Assembly: GCF_002025255.2 (NCBI RefSeq) | Contig: NZ_CP054588.1 | Coordinates: 62,001 to 126,000, forward strand | Direction of reading: 5' to 3' | Length of the DNA stretch: 64,000 nt | Source of the DNA: Halolamina sp. CBA1230 | Lineage (GTDB): Archaea > Halobacteriota > Halobacteria > Halobacteriales > Haloferacaceae | Part shown: piece after piece, positions 43,060-51,315 of the stretch | How the letters are laid out: each line of letters opens with the position of its first letter | Position numbering within the stretch: position 1 is the first letter of the stretch | The notes under the pieces: model-generated | Database searches by the model: none | Told to the model about the DNA's origin: nothing | Seen by the model: the letters and a program-made list of their open reading frames with translations, nothing else | Made by a program: the position numbers and the translations under genes

Positions 43060-43551
43060 GTCCCAGTATCGAGATCACTGCTCTCTTCGGACGATGCGGC
43101 CGGGACCGTATCAACGAAAGTCAGCGCATCGAGCGACAACCACGCCCACCGGTAAGGTTCCGTGATGGATCGCGGGGAGCGATGCCGAACCGAACGCGAT
43201 CGTCCATCGGCCCCGCACTCGGCAGATGCGTTCGCTGAAGCGCATGCACGAGACCACCGTCCCACGATGACCGGATCGAGACGACCGTACACCCACTTAC
43301 GCAGTCGGTGGTGGTTCCATTACAGTACCTGGTTTGGTGCTACTCCAAACCGTATCATGGATGATAGGTACGCGATCACTGACGGCGACCCAACCATCCG
43401 GAGTTGATACGAAAGTCGAGCGATTGCTCCCGGCTATCCGGTACGCGAGTGCGGCGGTCCAAGCGGCAAGGGCAAAGCAGGATGCTCGACGACTGCGACC
43501 GCTCGACGGGCGAGGCGGGGGCCCGGATATCTGATCTCCGGCCGAGCAGGC
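43060..43551. other. Intergenic region, no gene recognised
   Basis: 492 nt between the DUF7521 gene and the transporter at 43552. Short frames exist on both strands, but none reads like a protein or has a homologue I know. No repeat or RNA structure was noticed. Confidence 0.5.
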
Positions 43552-44385
43552 CTATCGCCACGCGCTCGCGAGTGCGCCGGCGCCGATGACGCTGACGAAC
43601 GAGAATCCGAGTACGACGGTGAGGACGGTCGGGTCCGAGAAGCCGGCCGTCGCGATGAACAGCGCGACCGCTGCGTTGCGCGCGGTCGTCGTCGTCGCCA
43701 ACACCTCCCGCCGTTCCCGGACTGGGCCCCCGAACCCGTACCCGAGGAGTAACGAGATGGCGACGACGACCGCCGAAAGACCGAGCGTTCCCGTTCCGAC
43801 GAGTGACTGTAGCTCGCCGCTGTACACCGCGAGCAAGACGGCGATCAGCCCGACGAACGAGACGTCGGACAACCGCTGTATCGGCGCGTACATCCGTTCA
43901 CCGAGTTCGGGATACAGGTACGACAGACCGAGTCCCGCGATCAGCGGAACGATCTGGATTTCCAGCACCATCCGTCCGATCGCGATGGGGTCGACGACGA
44001 CGTCGCCGGGGGCGAGCACCACCAACGAGATCGGGATCGTCACAACCGACAGGAGACAGAGGATCGCCATCAGCCCGCTGGCGAACGCGATGTCGCTGTC
44101 CGAGATCTCGGCGAACTTCGGCCCGAACGGGGCGCCGGGTGAGACGGCAAGCAACAGGAAGCCGGTCGCGTACGCCGGGCCGACCGAAACCGTTCGGACC
44201 AGAAGGTATGCGGCGATCGGGACGGCAACGAGGTTCACCGCGAGGGATTTAGTCAAAAGCTGCCGGTCGCGGAGCGCACCGAACAGTTGTGTGACGGAGA
44301 GTTTCACCCCCATCGAGAACATCGTCGAAAGGACGAAGATCGTCGTCACGATCTCGACGGCCGTATCTCCAGATATCGCCTCCAT
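43552..44385 (-). CDS. Bile acid:sodium symporter-like (BASS) transporter
   Basis: 277 residues with eight to nine TM helices. Features: MGVKLSVTQLFGALRDRQLL (helix 2-3 loop), LAVSPGAPFGPKFAEISDSD (the conserved SPG..P region), LPxxGLGLSYLYPE-like LIAGLGLSYLYPELG, and ARNAAVALFIATAGFSDP near the C-terminus (the 'RN..La..la' motif). This is the BASS/ACR3-type fold. The substrate is unknown and arsenite specificity cannot be claimed. Confidence 0.82.
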   Translation of the reverse strand: MEAISGDTAVEIVTTIFVLSTMFSMGVKLSVTQLFGALRDRQLLTKSLAVNLVAVPIAAYLLVRTVSVGPAYATGFLLLAVSPGAPFGPKFAEISDSDIAFASGLMAILCLLSVVTIPISLVVLAPGDVVVDPIAIGRMVLEIQIVPLIAGLGLSYLYPELGERMYAPIQRLSDVSFVGLIAVLLAVYSGELQSLVGTGTLGLSAVVVAISLLLGYGFGGPVRERREVLATTTTARNAAVALFIATAGFSDPTVLTVVLGFSFVSVIGAGALASAWR

Positions 44386-44624
44386 CGTATGGTCGTGTAG
44401 TCACTAGTTCGGAGTGGTGCCATTTGTCGGTGGCGTATCGGGGGCTCGAAAGCGGCCCCCATTGAGACACTCTCGTCCCACGTCCCGACGCCATCGGCGG
44501 TTGACTCGATCGAAAGTCGGACCGTACGACCGACAGAGACAGCGATCGCATGAAACAGATCCCGAGTACCGATCGAGTGGCGGAGCGTGGTACTAAAGAT
44601 GACTCGCTCGCATAGCCTCTCACA

Positions 44625-45269
44625 GTGAGTCAGGACGTCCTTACGGTCCTCTTCGGCGATCCATTCGCGGTGATGAATACGATCGGATTGGTGGCGTTCG
44701 CTCTCGTGGGATCATCGAAGGCGATCCGCGAGGGGTTCGACGTGTTCGGAGTCATCATCGTCGGGTTGGCGATGGCATTTGCTGGAGGGGCAACCCGTGA
44801 TCTCCTGGTAATGCGTGTCCCCTTGGTGCTCCAGTCGCCGATCGAAATCAGCCTCGGACTACTCGGTGTCGGGTTGGCCATCGCGCTGAGCCTTGTCCTG
44901 CCGTCCCCGGATACACACCCAGTAACGGTTGTTGCGGACGCTATCGGGCTCGCCGCTTTCGCGACGACAGGGTCGATCGTCGCCACCGGGGCGGGCGTGT
45001 CGGCAGTTGGTGTTGTCGCGATCGCGACGATCAATGCCGTCGGCGGAGGTGCGTTTGCAGATATCCTTCTCGACCGCTCGCCGTTCATCCTTTTCGAGGA
45101 TTTCTACGCAAGTTGTGCCGTTTTCGGTGGGTTCGCGTACTGGTTGGTGCAGACGATCGGAGCCGAGGGGAGTACTGCTGCGGCGATATGTGCGATAGTG
45201 ACCGTCGTGACTCGGTTGGCCGCAGTTAAGTACAGCTGGAACCTCCCAACGGTACAGAAGACGGGATGA
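44625..45269 (+). CDS. TRIC-type cation channel / UPF0126 membrane protein
   Basis: 214 residues from GTG 44625. Seven TM helices in two repeats: MNTIGLVAFALVGSSKAIRE, FGVIIVGLAMAFAGGATRDL, then DAIGLAAFATTGSIVATGAG, VAIATINAVGGGAFADIL. The paired GLxAFAxxGS and GGxxRD motifs are those of prokaryotic TRIC proteins (trimeric K+-permeable channels). The second repeat lacks the Arg of GGGxxRD (GGGAFAD). Confidence 0.82.
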   Translation: MSQDVLTVLFGDPFAVMNTIGLVAFALVGSSKAIREGFDVFGVIIVGLAMAFAGGATRDLLVMRVPLVLQSPIEISLGLLGVGLAIALSLVLPSPDTHPVTVVADAIGLAAFATTGSIVATGAGVSAVGVVAIATINAVGGGAFADILLDRSPFILFEDFYASCAVFGGFAYWLVQTIGAEGSTAAAICAIVTVVTRLAAVKYSWNLPTVQKTG

Positions 45270-45376
45270 CCCATTCCGGCTTCCGTGGCGTCAATCCTCA
45301 CCGACGAACGGAGCGAAACCCCGGGAAGGCGATGATGTCCCAACAGAGTAGGTTAGAATTCCAGTGAATTGGGAAA

Positions 45377-45496
45377 TTAATCGTCGTTGAGGTCGAGATC
45401 CGCGTCGTCTTCGGCGAAGATACGCCGAGAGATGATCGTTCCTTCGGAGACTGTCTCGGGTTCCTCGCGCCGGACAAAGCGCTTCTTCAGGAGCTG
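45377..45496 (-). pseudogene. Unassigned C-terminal protein fragment
   Basis: The minus strand reads QLLKKRFVRREEPETVSEGT then IISRRIFAEDDADLDLNDD and a stop, without a start or upstream frame. It abuts an ArdC fragment of opposite polarity at ~45500, so this is a recombination scar. I do not recognise the parent gene. Confidence 0.45.
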
Positions 45497-45507
45497 TCGC
45501 GTGCGTC

Positions 45508-45573
45508 GTCAGGCGTTACTGCGGGCTGGACACCTGTGGGTCAGCGTTCTCCCTAGTCGCCTGGGAGTCGGAC
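45508..45573 (+). pseudogene. Fragment of an ArdC-like metallopeptidase gene
   Basis: 22 codons read VRRYCGLDTCGSAFSLVAWE followed by SD, matching GRYCGLDTSGSAFYLAAWES of the intact gene at 30750-31697. It is a shard of a second ardC-like gene, far from the first and outside the main island. Confidence 0.75.
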
Positions 45574-45798
45574 GGTTTCGGGCTCGGACTGCCCGTCGAA
45601 GTAGTTCGTTCGTCGTCGCGGTACCAGCGTCGGATACAGTATCGGTTGCCATCACCAGCGCTAATTGATTGTTTTGGGTAATATACACAATACTGACTGA
45701 ACTAGTGTCCGCAGGAAAACGGAGGTCAGAACTCGACAGCACGCGAAGTTTCGCTCCCTGGGGAGTATCAGAAGCCGAGATAGAGAGAACTGGGGGCG
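45574..45798. other. Debris with one sulfur-regulon-like motif
   Basis: No gene. ACACAATACT at 45685-45694 resembles the motif found in the promoters at 47520, 47595, 52621 and 52767. It may be an orphan regulatory site. Confidence 0.35.
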
Positions 45799-46203
45799 TT
45801 AGCTTTCGGCGGCCGGGGCTGCTGTCTCCGTCTGTTCGTACTTCGTCTCGAACTCCTGGATGAGCTGTCCCATCTTCGCGTACCAGTCGTTGAGCAGGCG
45901 CTGCATGTCGTCGGCGATCTTGGAGGGGTCCGTCGGCGAGTAGACGTGGTAGTAGCCACCCTGATCGTAGTTGATCTGGTCTTTCTCGATGAAGCCGGTC
46001 TGTAGCAGCCGTTGTACGGCACGGTAGGCGGTCGAGCGTTCGCGGTCAACTGCCTCGGCAATCTCGTCGACGGTCAGCGGTTCTTCGGCCTCGACGAGCG
46101 CCCGGAAACACTCCTTGTCGAGCTCCTTGAGACCATGGAAGCACTCCAGCAGCCCCTCGCATTCCATGTCCCGCCGGAGCTGTTCAGACATCGAATCTGG
46201 CAT
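45799..46203 (-). CDS. Winged-helix (TrmB/ArsR-like) regulator with clustered cysteines
   Basis: 134 residues from ATG 46203. The N-terminal helix contains three cysteines (MECEGLLECFHGLKELDKEC, ~14-32). HTH: LTVDEIAEAVDRERSTAYRA, VQRLLQTGFIEKDQ. A C-terminal coiled region (DDMQRLLNDWYAKMGQLIQE) probably dimerises. It is the last gene on the minus strand of the sulfur cluster and has its own palindrome at 46212. Thiol/persulfide sensing by the cysteines is inference. Confidence 0.8.
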   Translation of the reverse strand: MPDSMSEQLRRDMECEGLLECFHGLKELDKECFRALVEAEEPLTVDEIAEAVDRERSTAYRAVQRLLQTGFIEKDQINYDQGGYYHVYSPTDPSKIADDMQRLLNDWYAKMGQLIQEFETKYEQTETAAPAAES

Positions 46204-46211
46204 TGTTATCA

Positions 46212-46225
46212 CTACTAGATAGTAG
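46212..46225. promoter_or_regulatory. Operator-like palindrome CTACTA-GA-TAGTAG
   Basis: 6-bp perfect arms 9-22 nt upstream of the regulator's ATG (46203). Probably autoregulatory. Confidence 0.45.
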
Positions 46226-46346
46226 ATATTCCGATAAAAGGCTTGTGTATAGACACCACAATCACGCGCTACACAGACTCTACTCGGCCGAAATAAGGGT
46301 CGAACGCCCAGCGGAGTGTCCAACCGGTGTCGTAATCGAAAGCGGG

Positions 46347-47357
46347 CTATCCTGATTGCGATGTAGTCAGACGACACCAGCGCCCACTCTGATCGGAGCG
46401 CAACCGACAGACGGCGGCAACCACGACAGCGCCACTAACGAGGAATGCGGCCCCGAAGATCAGCGCGGTGCTCAACACGTTGAGCATCTCGATATCGTAG
46501 ACGGTGCCGAGTTTGTTCGACGCGACAGCGAGACTCCCGGCGAGTAGCATCGCGGCAAAGTATCCCTTGATCTCGTCTTCGTCGACGAGGTTTGTCACGC
46601 CCGCCCCGATGCGCGCACCGAGAGCGCTTCCGAGGAGGAGGAACGCGACAACTGGGAGCGCGACGGCCCCGGATTGCGCGTAGGTGAACGCCCCGAACGC
46701 ACCCGAGATCGTGATCTGCAGGATGTCCGTTCCGACGGCGATCGCCGCGGGGATGCCGAGCCCGTACATCATCGCGGGCATTAGCAGGAACCCGCCGCCG
46801 ACGCCGAGGAACCCGGATAGAACCCCGATGACGAGACCGACAGCGAAGACGATCGTCCCCGAAACGCGGACGCCGCCGCGCAACGTCACCATCGGTGGGA
46901 TGTGAATCGACTGAACACGATCGGCGAGATCGGCATCGGCAGCGTCACTGTCGTCGATCCAGGAGTCACGGAGCGTGAACAACCCGACGGTAGCGAGCAG
47001 GCCGACGTACGCGACGTTGATGACGAGATCGGCCATCCCGGTCGCCTCGAGGAAGAACACGACGCTCTTCCCGGCCTCGATACCGACAGTCATCGCGACG
47101 GTCACGATAACTGCGAGCTTGTAGTCGACTTGCCCGTGGTCACGGTGGCGGAGCGCGCCGATTACGCTCGTCCCGAAGACGAACGCCAACCCGCTGCCGA
47201 CGGCGACCGTCGACGGATATCCCAGCACGAGCAGCGCGGGCGTCACGAGAAACGATCCGCCCATGCCGAAGAACCCGAAGAGGGTCCCGATAAGCAGCCC
47301 GAACCCAACGAACACGCCGACCATCAGAAGGCTCAATCCGAGTATCTCCATCGTCAC
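46347..47357 (-). CDS. TauE/SafE-family sulfite/sulfonate exporter-like permease
   Basis: 336 residues from GTG 47357, overlapping the previous gene's stop; ATG 47351 is an alternative start. Eight TM helices in two repeats, each with the family glycine motif: GTLFGFFGMGGSFLVTPALL (repeat 1) and GVLSGFLGVGGGFLLMPAMM (repeat 2). The intervening cytoplasmic loop (SDAADADLADRVQSIHIPPM) is acidic. It likely moves sulfite, thiosulfate or organosulfonates. In haloarchaea it is normally preceded by a DUF7512 peptide, as here. Confidence 0.85.
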   Translation of the reverse strand: MTMEILGLSLLMVGVFVGFGLLIGTLFGFFGMGGSFLVTPALLVLGYPSTVAVGSGLAFVFGTSVIGALRHRDHGQVDYKLAVIVTVAMTVGIEAGKSVVFFLEATGMADLVINVAYVGLLATVGLFTLRDSWIDDSDAADADLADRVQSIHIPPMVTLRGGVRVSGTIVFAVGLVIGVLSGFLGVGGGFLLMPAMMYGLGIPAAIAVGTDILQITISGAFGAFTYAQSGAVALPVVAFLLLGSALGARIGAGVTNLVDEDEIKGYFAAMLLAGSLAVASNKLGTVYDIEMLNVLSTALIFGAAFLVSGAVVVAAVCRLRSDQSGRWCRLTTSQSG

Positions 47358-47503
47358 TCACCACCCAGCGCGCCGAGGATCGTCGGCTGGGCGAGCCTCG
47401 TAAGTGCTCCGTACCCCACGTACAGCACGATAGCTTGCAGAAAGACGATGCCAACAGTGACTGCGCCCTGTGCTGATCCACTCATCGTTTCGAAACCGAA
47501 CAT
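47354..47503 (-). CDS. 49-residue membrane peptide (DUF7512-like)
   Basis: MFGFETMSGSAQGAVTVGIV then FLQAIVLYVGYGALTRLAQP and TILGALGGE. One TM helix (~residues 13-33) and an amphipathic tail. Its TGA overlaps the GTG start of the TauE gene. Too short for most gene callers. Haloarchaeal TauE genes commonly carry such a leader gene, likely a small subunit. An internal ATG (MSGSA) is an alternative start. Confidence 0.7.
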   Translation of the reverse strand: MFGFETMSGSAQGAVTVGIVFLQAIVLYVGYGALTRLAQPTILGALGGE

Positions 47504-47519
47504 CTCACGACACCACCGA

Positions 47520-47605
47520 TAGTATTGTGCATTTCATGGGATTCTGGTCAGTCATGCATAGCCGGCTGTGGGACTTAACAGTTATGGATGTTCTGCACAA
47601 TACTA
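47520..47605. promoter_or_regulatory. 11-bp inverted repeat TAGTATTGTGC / GCACAATACTA upstream of the DUF7512-TauE operon
   Basis: Arms at 47520-47530 and 47595-47605, perfect complements. The near arm lies 17-27 nt upstream of ATG 47503 (minus strand). The motif recurs in other promoters of the sulfur cluster. Confidence 0.6.
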
Positions 47606-47803
47606 CCGGGGAAGAACGCTATGCGTTATAGAACGCAGCTCTTGGGAGACACCTGTAGTCCTCAGTCAGCGACGAATAGAGAGTGAACTCCGGGACCTCC
47701 CCATGTGTTGTGACGTCTCGTCAGCCAGGGGCAGAAAACCTCGTCACGGTCCTCGATCGGCACTACGTCGGAGTACCACGACTGCTACTACCGCGAGAAA
47801 GAG
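47606..47803. other. Intergenic, no gene recognised
   Basis: About 200 nt between the MFS stop and the DUF7512 promoter. No convincing gene. It probably contains the terminator of the long sulfur operon. Confidence 0.4.
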
Positions 47804-49093
47804 TCAGTCCCGAGCAGCCATCCCGGAGGACTCGGGTCTCGCCGGCGCAGGTGGCTCGTGAGTGCCGAACTCGGGATGGGTTTCCTCCATCCAGAGGTAC
47901 ACCACAAAGCCGGAGACGAACATCAAGCCAGCGGTCAGGTAGAACGCGGCCGCCGCGTTCACGAACTCCATCGAGAGGCCGATCAGGATCGCGCCGACGG
48001 CGTAGCCGGAGTCCCGCCACATCCGGTAGACGCCCATCCCCGCCGAACGCCACGTCGGGTGGGCTGCGTCGCTCGGGACGGTCATCAGGTTCGGGTACAG
48101 CAGCGCCATACCGAGGCCAGAAACGCCGGCCAAGACGGCCCACGGGAGGTACCCCTCGACGAGCACCATCCCGAGGACGCCCCCGCCGGCGAGGAACATC
48201 CCGGCGATCACGGGCGGACGACGGCCGATCCGGTCGGCGAGCCCGCCGGTCGCGATCTGGAGGAAGTACATTGCACTGTGGACGCCGACGACGACGCCGA
48301 CCGCCGCGATGCCGAGCCCCTGGCTCGTGAGGTACAGCGGGACGGCGATCCAGAACAGCGTGTCGACGAAGTTCTCGACGTGGCCGGCCTGCGCGGCAGC
48401 GAACAGCGTCCGATCGCCGTACGTCGCGCGCTTCAGCACTTCCTCGAACGGCAGGTTCGCGTCGTGGTGGTCGTCGTCACCCTCGGCTTGGGCGTACTGG
48501 ACGGTCTCCCTGATCAGGAAGATCGAGACGAGCAGCGCCAACACGACGACGGCGCCGAGGAAGTAGAACGACTCGGGCCGCAGTCCCCACTGGCCGGCGA
48601 TGACGCCGGTGATCCAGGCGCCGACGGCGAGACCGGTGTAGCCGAACGCCTCGTCGATCCCGACCGCGAGCCCGCGCTGGTCGGGCCCCGCGAGGTCGAT
48701 TTTCGCGTTGATCGCCATGCTCCAGGTCAATGCTTGGTTGATTCCCAGCAGGACGTTTCCGACGGTAATCCAGCCCCAGCTCGGAGCGAAGATCAGGATG
48801 ACCGGCAGCGGGAGCGCGGTCGCCCACCCGGCGACGAGGACGGGCTTGCGGCCGTACGCTTCGCCCCATTTGCCGGCGTAGAGGTTGAGGATCGACTTCA
48901 CGACGCCGAAGGAGACGACGAACGAGCCGATCACGAGGAACGACTCGACGCCGAGGACATCCTCCCCGAGCACGGGGACGACGGTCCGTTCGGCGCCGAT
49001 GGTCAGTCCGGTTGCGAAGACGAGCAGGACGTGTAACGAGAACTGTCCGAGGTGTTCGCGGATGCCTTGTTCGAGTTCAGTTGTCGTACTCAT
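47804..49093 (-). CDS. MFS transporter
   Basis: 429 residues, 12 TM helices. The MFS loop-2 signature is seen as YAGKWGEAYGRKPVLVAGW (~70-88) and, in the second half, GGLADRIGRRPPVIAGM (~280). A His-rich loop (AEGDDDHHDANLP) links the two halves. The Met start (MSTTTELEQ) lies 26 nt after the upstream permease gene. The longer in-frame extension overlaps that gene and is rejected. Co-transcription with sulfur genes suggests transport of a sulfur compound. Specificity is not visible. Confidence 0.83.
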   Translation of the reverse strand: MSTTTELEQGIREHLGQFSLHVLLVFATGLTIGAERTVVPVLGEDVLGVESFLVIGSFVVSFGVVKSILNLYAGKWGEAYGRKPVLVAGWATALPLPVILIFAPSWGWITVGNVLLGINQALTWSMAINAKIDLAGPDQRGLAVGIDEAFGYTGLAVGAWITGVIAGQWGLRPESFYFLGAVVVLALLVSIFLIRETVQYAQAEGDDDHHDANLPFEEVLKRATYGDRTLFAAAQAGHVENFVDTLFWIAVPLYLTSQGLGIAAVGVVVGVHSAMYFLQIATGGLADRIGRRPPVIAGMFLAGGGVLGMVLVEGYLPWAVLAGVSGLGMALLYPNLMTVPSDAAHPTWRSAGMGVYRMWRDSGYAVGAILIGLSMEFVNAAAAFYLTAGLMFVSGFVVYLWMEETHPEFGTHEPPAPARPESSGMAARD

Positions 49094-49119
49094 TGTGTTG
49101 AATTCAGCGAGGTCGTTGG

Positions 49120-50295
49120 TTACAGGACGAGGAACGCGGTTGCGTACGCGAGGGCGAACGAGAGGCCGAACGACCCGGCCCACGCCCCCACAGTCATGAG
49201 GATTTTTCGTGCATCCACCGCTTCCCGACCGCCGACAGCGGCGCCGCTCCCGATGATCGCGGACACGACGATCTCGTTGAACGAGACGGGGACGCCCAGC
49301 AGCACTGCCAGCTGTGCGATCAGGAACGACGGCACAAGCGCCGAGATCGACCGTCGCGGCCCGAGCGACGAGTAGTCCTGCGCCAGCGACTTGATCATCC
49401 GCGGCGCGCCCGTCCACGAGCCGACGAGCATCCCCAGGCCGCCGCCGACGAGCACGGCGAACGTCGAGACCATCCCGACCTCGTCGAGCAGCGGGAGTAG
49501 CGGTCCGACGGCGAGACCGACCTGACTCCCGCCCGCGGAGAACGCCACGAGCGATCCGAGCGCGAGCAACACGCGCCGCAGCCCGCCGGACTGGTCCCGG
49601 CTGATATCCCACCAGACGACGACCGCGACGACCAGCGCCGCGAGGCCGGTAATCCCGACCGCCGACGCGAGCCCGCTGACTGCCAGCGTCTGCTGCCCGA
49701 GCTCGCGGACAGTCCCCGACGTGCCTCCCTCCCCGAGGAAGCTGAACCGGACGTTCACGAGAACGGCCCCGACGAGCCCGGCGAGGACGGGGATACTGTA
49801 CCGTTCGGGTACGTCCGCCCGGGGGAGCAGGCTGGCGATCGTGAACGCGATGCCGCCGCCGACGAACGGCGTCAGTACCCAGACGGCGGCGATCTGGCGG
49901 TATTTCGGCCAGACCGGTGAGCCGCCGAGTGCGAGCCCGACGCCGATGACGGCGCCGGTCACGGTGAACGCGGTCGCGATCGGGTAGCCGGTCGTGATGC
50001 CGATCGCCATCAGCCCCGCGCCCAACACGAGCACGAGGATGACGCCGGCGACGGGTAGGCTGATGCCGCCGACGAGACCGCTGCCGACGGCTTCCGAGAC
50101 GTTCCCGCCCTGCGTGACGGCACCGGCGAAGCCGAAAATGCCGACGAGGAACGCGGCCCGCATCGTCCCGATGGCGTTCGCGCCGACGGCGGGGGCGTAC
50201 GGGGTCGCGCCGCTCGAGCCGGCGCCGATGACCCACGCCATGAACAGGCTGGCAAGCGCTGCACCGGCGAAGAGGGCGATAAGAGCGGGGTCCAT
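49120..50295 (-). CDS. PiT/CysP-type anion permease
   Basis: 391 residues, ~10-11 TM helices. Inverted-repeat PiT signatures are GSSGATPYAPAVGANAIGTM with GFAGAVTQGGNVSEAVGSGL in the first half and SAGGSQVGLAVGPLLPLLDE with GSWTGAPRMIK in the second. PiT proteins move phosphate, and the CysP branch moves sulfate/thiosulfate. Position directly behind two YeeE/YedE halves and a persulfide dioxygenase argues for the CysP role. Confidence 0.83.
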   Translation of the reverse strand: MDPALIALFAGAALASLFMAWVIGAGSSGATPYAPAVGANAIGTMRAAFLVGIFGFAGAVTQGGNVSEAVGSGLVGGISLPVAGVILVLVLGAGLMAIGITTGYPIATAFTVTGAVIGVGLALGGSPVWPKYRQIAAVWVLTPFVGGGIAFTIASLLPRADVPERYSIPVLAGLVGAVLVNVRFSFLGEGGTSGTVRELGQQTLAVSGLASAVGITGLAALVVAVVVWWDISRDQSGGLRRVLLALGSLVAFSAGGSQVGLAVGPLLPLLDEVGMVSTFAVLVGGGLGMLVGSWTGAPRMIKSLAQDYSSLGPRRSISALVPSFLIAQLAVLLGVPVSFNEIVVSAIIGSGAAVGGREAVDARKILMTVGAWAGSFGLSFALAYATAFLVL

Positions 50296-50303
50296 CTTGT
50301 GTG

Positions 50304-50753
50304 TTAGTCTGCGTTCGCCCCGGTAGTCTGGTTCCGGCTCCGCCAGTACCCCTGGACGTAGGCGCCGAGGAACATCCCGGCGAGCGCCCAGAGAATCGTC
50401 ACGTTCCCGGTGCCGAGGCTGGCGTACGCCGCACCCGGGCAGATGCCCGAGAGCCCCCAGCCGACGCCGAAGATCGCGCCGCCGATCAGGACGTTCCGAT
50501 CGAACGGCTTCAGGCGCCGCTCGTAGGGGTCGCCCGTGAGCGGCGCGGCGTCCCGGATCCGGGGCAGCAGGGCGAACGCGATCCCGGAGACGATCGCGGC
50601 GCCGAACATCACGAACGGGAGGCCGAGGTCCTCGAACTGGAGGAAGTTCAGCACGACCTCCGGCCGCGCCATGTGGCTGAACCCGAGCCCGAACCCGAAG
50701 ATCAGGCCGCCGACGAAGATCAGCGGCTTGAACAGCGGGTGCCGGTCGCTCAT
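50304..50753 (-). CDS. YeeE/YedE (TsuA-like) sulfur transporter, half 2
   Basis: 149 residues. Motifs GFGLGFSHMARPEVVLNFLQ and GWGLSGICPGAAYASLG, where the SGICPG cysteine is the conserved sulfur-relay residue of YedE/TsuA. About half the length of bacterial TsuA, with the other half encoded by the overlapping upstream gene (ends 50750, 4-nt overlap). The two are translationally coupled and probably assemble one thiosulfate/sulfur channel. Confidence 0.85.
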   Translation of the reverse strand: MSDRHPLFKPLIFVGGLIFGFGLGFSHMARPEVVLNFLQFEDLGLPFVMFGAAIVSGIAFALLPRIRDAAPLTGDPYERRLKPFDRNVLIGGAIFGVGWGLSGICPGAAYASLGTGNVTILWALAGMFLGAYVQGYWRSRNQTTGANAD

Positions 50754-51307
50754 GGGCTCACCCCCATCGCGGCGACGACCTGTGCCGTCCCGATCGCCAC
50801 GGTCAGGAACGTCAGGACGCCGATCAGCGACGTCTTCGACGCCGACCCGACGCCGCAGACGCCGTGGCCGGACGTGCAGCCTTTCCCGATGCGGGTGCCG
50901 ATGCCGACTAGGATACCGCCGACGAACAGCCGCCACGGCTGGACGTCGGTCGTCCAGAGCGTCACGCCGGCGACCTCGTACAGCTGGCCGGTCGATCCGG
51001 GTTCGTACAGCGGGCTGGTGACCAGCCCGGACTGGAACGTCGCGGCGAACGCCAGCCCGCCCAGGATGATGCCGGCCGTGAACACGAGCCGCCAGTCCCG
51101 GGAGGCGACGTATCGCTGGAACCGCGACTGGTCGGAGACGTACGACAGCGTCGACTCCAGGAACGTGCTCGCGCCGGCGGGGATCCCCGTCCCGACGTAG
51201 ATCAGAACGGTCCCGAGACCGACGAGCAGTCCGCCGACGGCGTACCGACTGATCCCGTTGGGGAACAGGTCGGCGGCCGCCTGGAGCAGTACTGGATCAG
51301 TGACCAT
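50750..51307 (-). CDS. YeeE/YedE (TsuA-like) sulfur transporter, half 1
   Basis: 185 residues, about five TM helices. The signature is GIGTRIGKGCTSGHGVCGVG (~145-164), including the GCTSGHG cysteine typical of YeeE/TsuA. ATG at 51307, 8 nt after the persulfide dioxygenase gene, and a 4-nt overlap with half 2. TsuA is known to take up thiosulfate with a TusA-like partner. A TusA gene is encoded divergently at 52812. Confidence 0.85.
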   Translation of the reverse strand: MVTDPVLLQAAADLFPNGISRYAVGGLLVGLGTVLIYVGTGIPAGASTFLESTLSYVSDQSRFQRYVASRDWRLVFTAGIILGGLAFAATFQSGLVTSPLYEPGSTGQLYEVAGVTLWTTDVQPWRLFVGGILVGIGTRIGKGCTSGHGVCGVGSASKTSLIGVLTFLTVAIGTAQVVAAMGVSP

Positions 51308-51315
51308 CGGCGTCG

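Noticed and set aside
47804-50236. Single 810-codon protein including the MFS and part of the PiT gene
   Set aside because: The upstream 380 codons are an out-of-frame reading of the PiT gene. The MFS protein begins at 49093.
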